This document shows positions 62,375-64,000 of a stretch of DNA of 64,000 nt, in pieces. The notes beneath the pieces were generated by a model. That model was not told the DNA's origin. It saw nothing but the letters and a program-made list of their open reading frames with translations, and did not search any database. Source of the DNA: Actinomycetes bacterium (GTDB taxonomy: Bacteria; Actinomycetota; Actinomycetes; DATJPE01); contig DATJPE010000029.1 of NCBI GenBank assembly GCA_035506535.1, positions 62,001 through 126,000 of the forward strand, written 5' to 3'. The first letter of the stretch is position 1. Each line of letters begins with the position of its first letter. Both the position numbers and the translations under genes were made by a program.

Positions 62375-63149
62375 CGGCGAGACCTCCCGTCCCGGGCTCG
62401 TCGAGGCTGCCTCCGGTGAAGTGGCGGAAGACGTCCTCGAGGGTCGCGTCGGCCCCGACCGAGGCCTTGAGATCGGCCGGGGTCCCCTCCGCCCGGAGCC
62501 GGCCGCGGTGCAGCAGGGCGATGCGGTCGCAGAGCACGTCCGCCTCCTCCATGTAGTGCGTGGTGAGCAGGACCGAGGTGCCGTACGTCTCGCGCATCTC
62601 GCGGACCCGCTCCCACACGCTGTCGCGTGCGATCGGGTCCAGACCGACCGTCGGCTCGTCGAGGATCAGCAGGGACGGGCGGTTCACCAGCGCCTGGGCC
62701 AGCTCCAGCCGGCGGACCATCCCCCCGGAGTACGTGCCCGCGAGCCGGCCCGCGGACTCCTGCAGCTCCATCGCGTCGAGGACCTCCTCGACGCGGGCCC
62801 GCCGTTCCCGGCGGGGGATGTCGAAGAGCCGCGCGAAGAGGGCCACGTTCTCGCGACCGGTCAGCGCGGCTTCGATGGACAGCTGCTGGGGGACGTAGCC
62901 GATCATCCGGCGCACGGCCATCGGATCGGCGGCGACGTCGACGCCGAGCACCGTGACGTGCCCCGCCTGCAGCGGAAGCAGGGTGTTGAGCACGCGGATG
63001 GTCGTGGTCTTGCCGGCGCCGTTCGGCCCGAGCAGCCCCACGACCCCGCCCTGCTCCACGACCAGGTCCAGGTGGTCGACGGCGACATGGTCGCCGAAGC
63101 GGTGGGTCATGCCCTCGCAGAGCACCGCGGGGGGCCGGGTGGCGGTCAT
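62334..63149 (-). CDS. ABC exporter ATPase (DrrA-like)
   Basis: A 271-residue ABC ATPase. Walker A GPNGAGKTTT, Q-loop YVPQQLS, signature YSGGMVRR and Walker B LLILDEPTVGLDP are intact. The C-terminal tail is typical for the DrrA drug-resistance group. It overlaps the MarR gene by 4 bp and the permease gene by 41 bp, forming a tight three-gene operon. Confidence 0.94.
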   Translation of the reverse strand: MTATRPPAVLCEGMTHRFGDHVAVDHLDLVVEQGGVVGLLGPNGAGKTTTIRVLNTLLPLQAGHVTVLGVDVAADPMAVRRMIGYVPQQLSIEAALTGRENVALFARLFDIPRRERRARVEEVLDAMELQESAGRLAGTYSGGMVRRLELAQALVNRPSLLILDEPTVGLDPIARDSVWERVREMRETYGTSVLLTTHYMEEADVLCDRIALLHRGRLRAEGTPADLKASVGADATLEDVFRHFTGGSLDEPGTGGLAGVRSTRRTARRVG

Positions 63150-63610
63150 GGGCGCTCCTCGGGCAGCTCACGGAGGGCGGCGCACAGCCGCGACAGCGCC
63201 GGGAGGGCGTCCTGGATGGCCAGCTGGTCCTCGGGCGCGAGGGACTCCAGGGCCGACGCCATCAGCTCGGCCCGGTGGTCCCGCCAGGCCTCGACCTGCC
63301 GGGAGGCCGACGGGGTGAGCCGCAGCCGGACGACGCGCCGGTCCGCAGCGTCGCGCTCGCCGGTGAGCCAGTCCCTGTCACCGAGGCGCCGCACCAGCGT
63401 CGAGACCGAGTTCGGCGCCAGCCCGAGCTCGTGGGCGGCCTGCGCGACGCTGATGCCGGGACGGCGGCGCAGCAGCCGGACGAGATCGATCTCGGCACCG
63501 GACAGCTCCACCCCGGTCCAGGGGCGGCCGGCCACTGCGCGCATCTGGCGGCGCAGCACGCCCACGCTCTCGATCAGCTCGTCGGCGACCACGGCAGCGA
63601 GTGACCCCAT
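63146..63610 (-). CDS. MarR-family transcriptional regulator
   Basis: A 154-residue winged-helix regulator. The core VELSGAEIDLVRLLRRRPG, ISVAQAAHELGLAPNSVSTL and GDRDWLTGERDAADRR follow the MarR pattern, including the wing. It is the first gene of the exporter operon and probably represses it through the palindrome 12-27 bp upstream of its start. The ligand is unknown. Confidence 0.92.
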   Translation of the reverse strand: MGSLAAVVADELIESVGVLRRQMRAVAGRPWTGVELSGAEIDLVRLLRRRPGISVAQAAHELGLAPNSVSTLVRRLGDRDWLTGERDAADRRVVRLRLTPSASRQVEAWRDHRAELMASALESLAPEDQLAIQDALPALSRLCAALRELPEERP

Positions 63611-63622
63611 GACCCCAGGATA

Positions 63623-63637
63623 CCTCTGTTACAGAGG
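63623..63637 (-). promoter_or_regulatory. MarR-operon operator
   Basis: CCTCTGT-T-ACAGAGG is a perfect 7-bp-arm palindrome at 63623-63637, 12 bp upstream of the MarR start. On the minus strand a possible -10 TATCCT (63622-63617) directly follows it, so binding would block RNA polymerase. This is the expected placement for MarR autorepression. Confidence 0.65.
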
Positions 63638-63666
63638 CAATTGACCACGCCGGCTCTCCTGGTGGA

Positions 63667-64000
63667 TCAGGGGCGCGCGGCCACCTCCTCCGCGGCCTCG
63701 GCGCGCGTCGTCGGTGAACCGAGCCCGCGGCTGGCGTAGAGCCCGAGGAGGAGGAACCCGGCCGCCGCCCAGGCGGCGTTGCGGGTGGCGTGCGAGAAGG
63801 CCGTACGGGCGTCCTCGGCCACGCTTTCCGTACGCGGATCGGCGGCTAGCCCGCCGATCGCCGCTCCCGCGGAGTCGCGGACGGCCGCCACGACCTGGCG
63901 CCTCTGGTCGGCCGAGAGCTGGCCCTGCCTGGCCAGTGCACGATCGAGAGACAAGCCCAGACTCGTGAAAAGCACCGTGCCGAGGATGGCGATACCCAGT
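63667..64000 (-). CDS. MFS transporter, C-terminal part (cut by the window edge)
   Basis: The last 110 or so codons of a drug/H+ antiporter-2 (EmrB/QacA-like) transporter. The reading frame is open to the right edge, where LGIAILGTVLFTS is the family-typical segment before the last loop. A final membrane helix (AAWAAAGFLLLGLYA) and a short charged tail complete it. The start lies outside the window. It points the same way as the MarR operon, with a 56-bp gap that contains the MarR operator. Confidence 0.8.
   Translation of the reverse strand, partial: LGIAILGTVLFTSLGLSLDRALARQGQLSADQRRQVVAAVRDSAGAAIGGLAADPRTESVAEDARTAFSHATRNAAWAAAGFLLLGLYASRGLGSPTTRAEAAEEVAARP

Overview
The window is very GC-rich, gene-dense DNA with frequent GTG starts, 1-4 bp start/stop overlaps and few U-tailed terminators. 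It carries mycothiol-linked and actinobacteria-specific families (WhiB7, a mycoredoxin-type CGYC glutaredoxin, UvrD2 with a C-terminal HRDC domain, AdnAB, a UPF0182 membrane protein, a class F sortase). This points to a member of the Actinomycetota. The order of genes from about 6.4 to 34 kb matches, from memory, the Mycobacterium tuberculosis stretch Rv3206c-Rv3193c (moeZ, ATL, adnA, adnB, nudC, mrx1, uvrD2, whiB7, ABC1 kinase, ThiF-like, zincin, PDZ/S16 protease, UPF0182). I cannot name the order or genus.

Layout. 0-3.6 kb: an MprAB-like two-component system followed by an HtrA-type membrane protease (envelope stress). 3.7-6.4 kb: a divergent NHEJ pair (LigD-type polymerase domain and Ku), then an unrecognised protein with a 9-residue tandem repeat. 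6.5-11.2 kb: an alpha/beta hydrolase, MoeZ, and a flippase-type membrane protein with a degenerate kinase-like insert. 11.3-22.2 kb: a genome-maintenance block with an alkyltransferase-like protein translationally coupled to adnA and adnB, an EEP-family hydrolase, nudC, mycoredoxin and uvrD2. 22.2-23.0 kb: whiB7 behind a long leader with an AT-rich promoter, an upstream ORF and a strong terminator hairpin, which looks like an antibiotic-responsive attenuator. 23-34 kb: small zinc proteins, an ABC1 kinase, a ThiF-like protein, two metalloprotease-like proteins, MoaE, a PDZ/S16 protease and UPF0182, ending at an initiator tRNA.

Right of the tRNA the content becomes accessory: a LysR regulator, a Bcr/CflA efflux pump coupled to a second ABC1 kinase, formate-THF ligase, a secreted DUF4397 protein with a class F sortase, and a beta-galactoside utilisation operon (solute-binding protein, two permeases, GH42 enzyme, LacI) with a visible LacI operator. 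Next come glpD, a DinB-like/MDMPI-type protein and a large LuxR-type ATPase regulator. A five-gene minus-strand tandem (53.8-59.4 kb) holds an enterochelin-esterase-like protein, a second esterase, an ATP-grasp protein, an alpha/beta hydrolase and a WS/DGAT-type acyltransferase. The window ends with a DinB-family protein, an L,D-transpeptidase lipoprotein, a MarR-controlled ABC exporter and the 3' end of an MFS transporter cut by the window edge.

The most interesting items are the whiB7 leader, the five-gene esterase/ATP-grasp/acyltransferase tandem of unknown product, the flippase with a pseudokinase-like domain, the sortase whose likely partner has no LPXTG motif, and a 637-bp non-coding stretch with 14-bp tandem repeats and four DnaA-box-like motifs. 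Everything here is from reading sequence; no database search was run.
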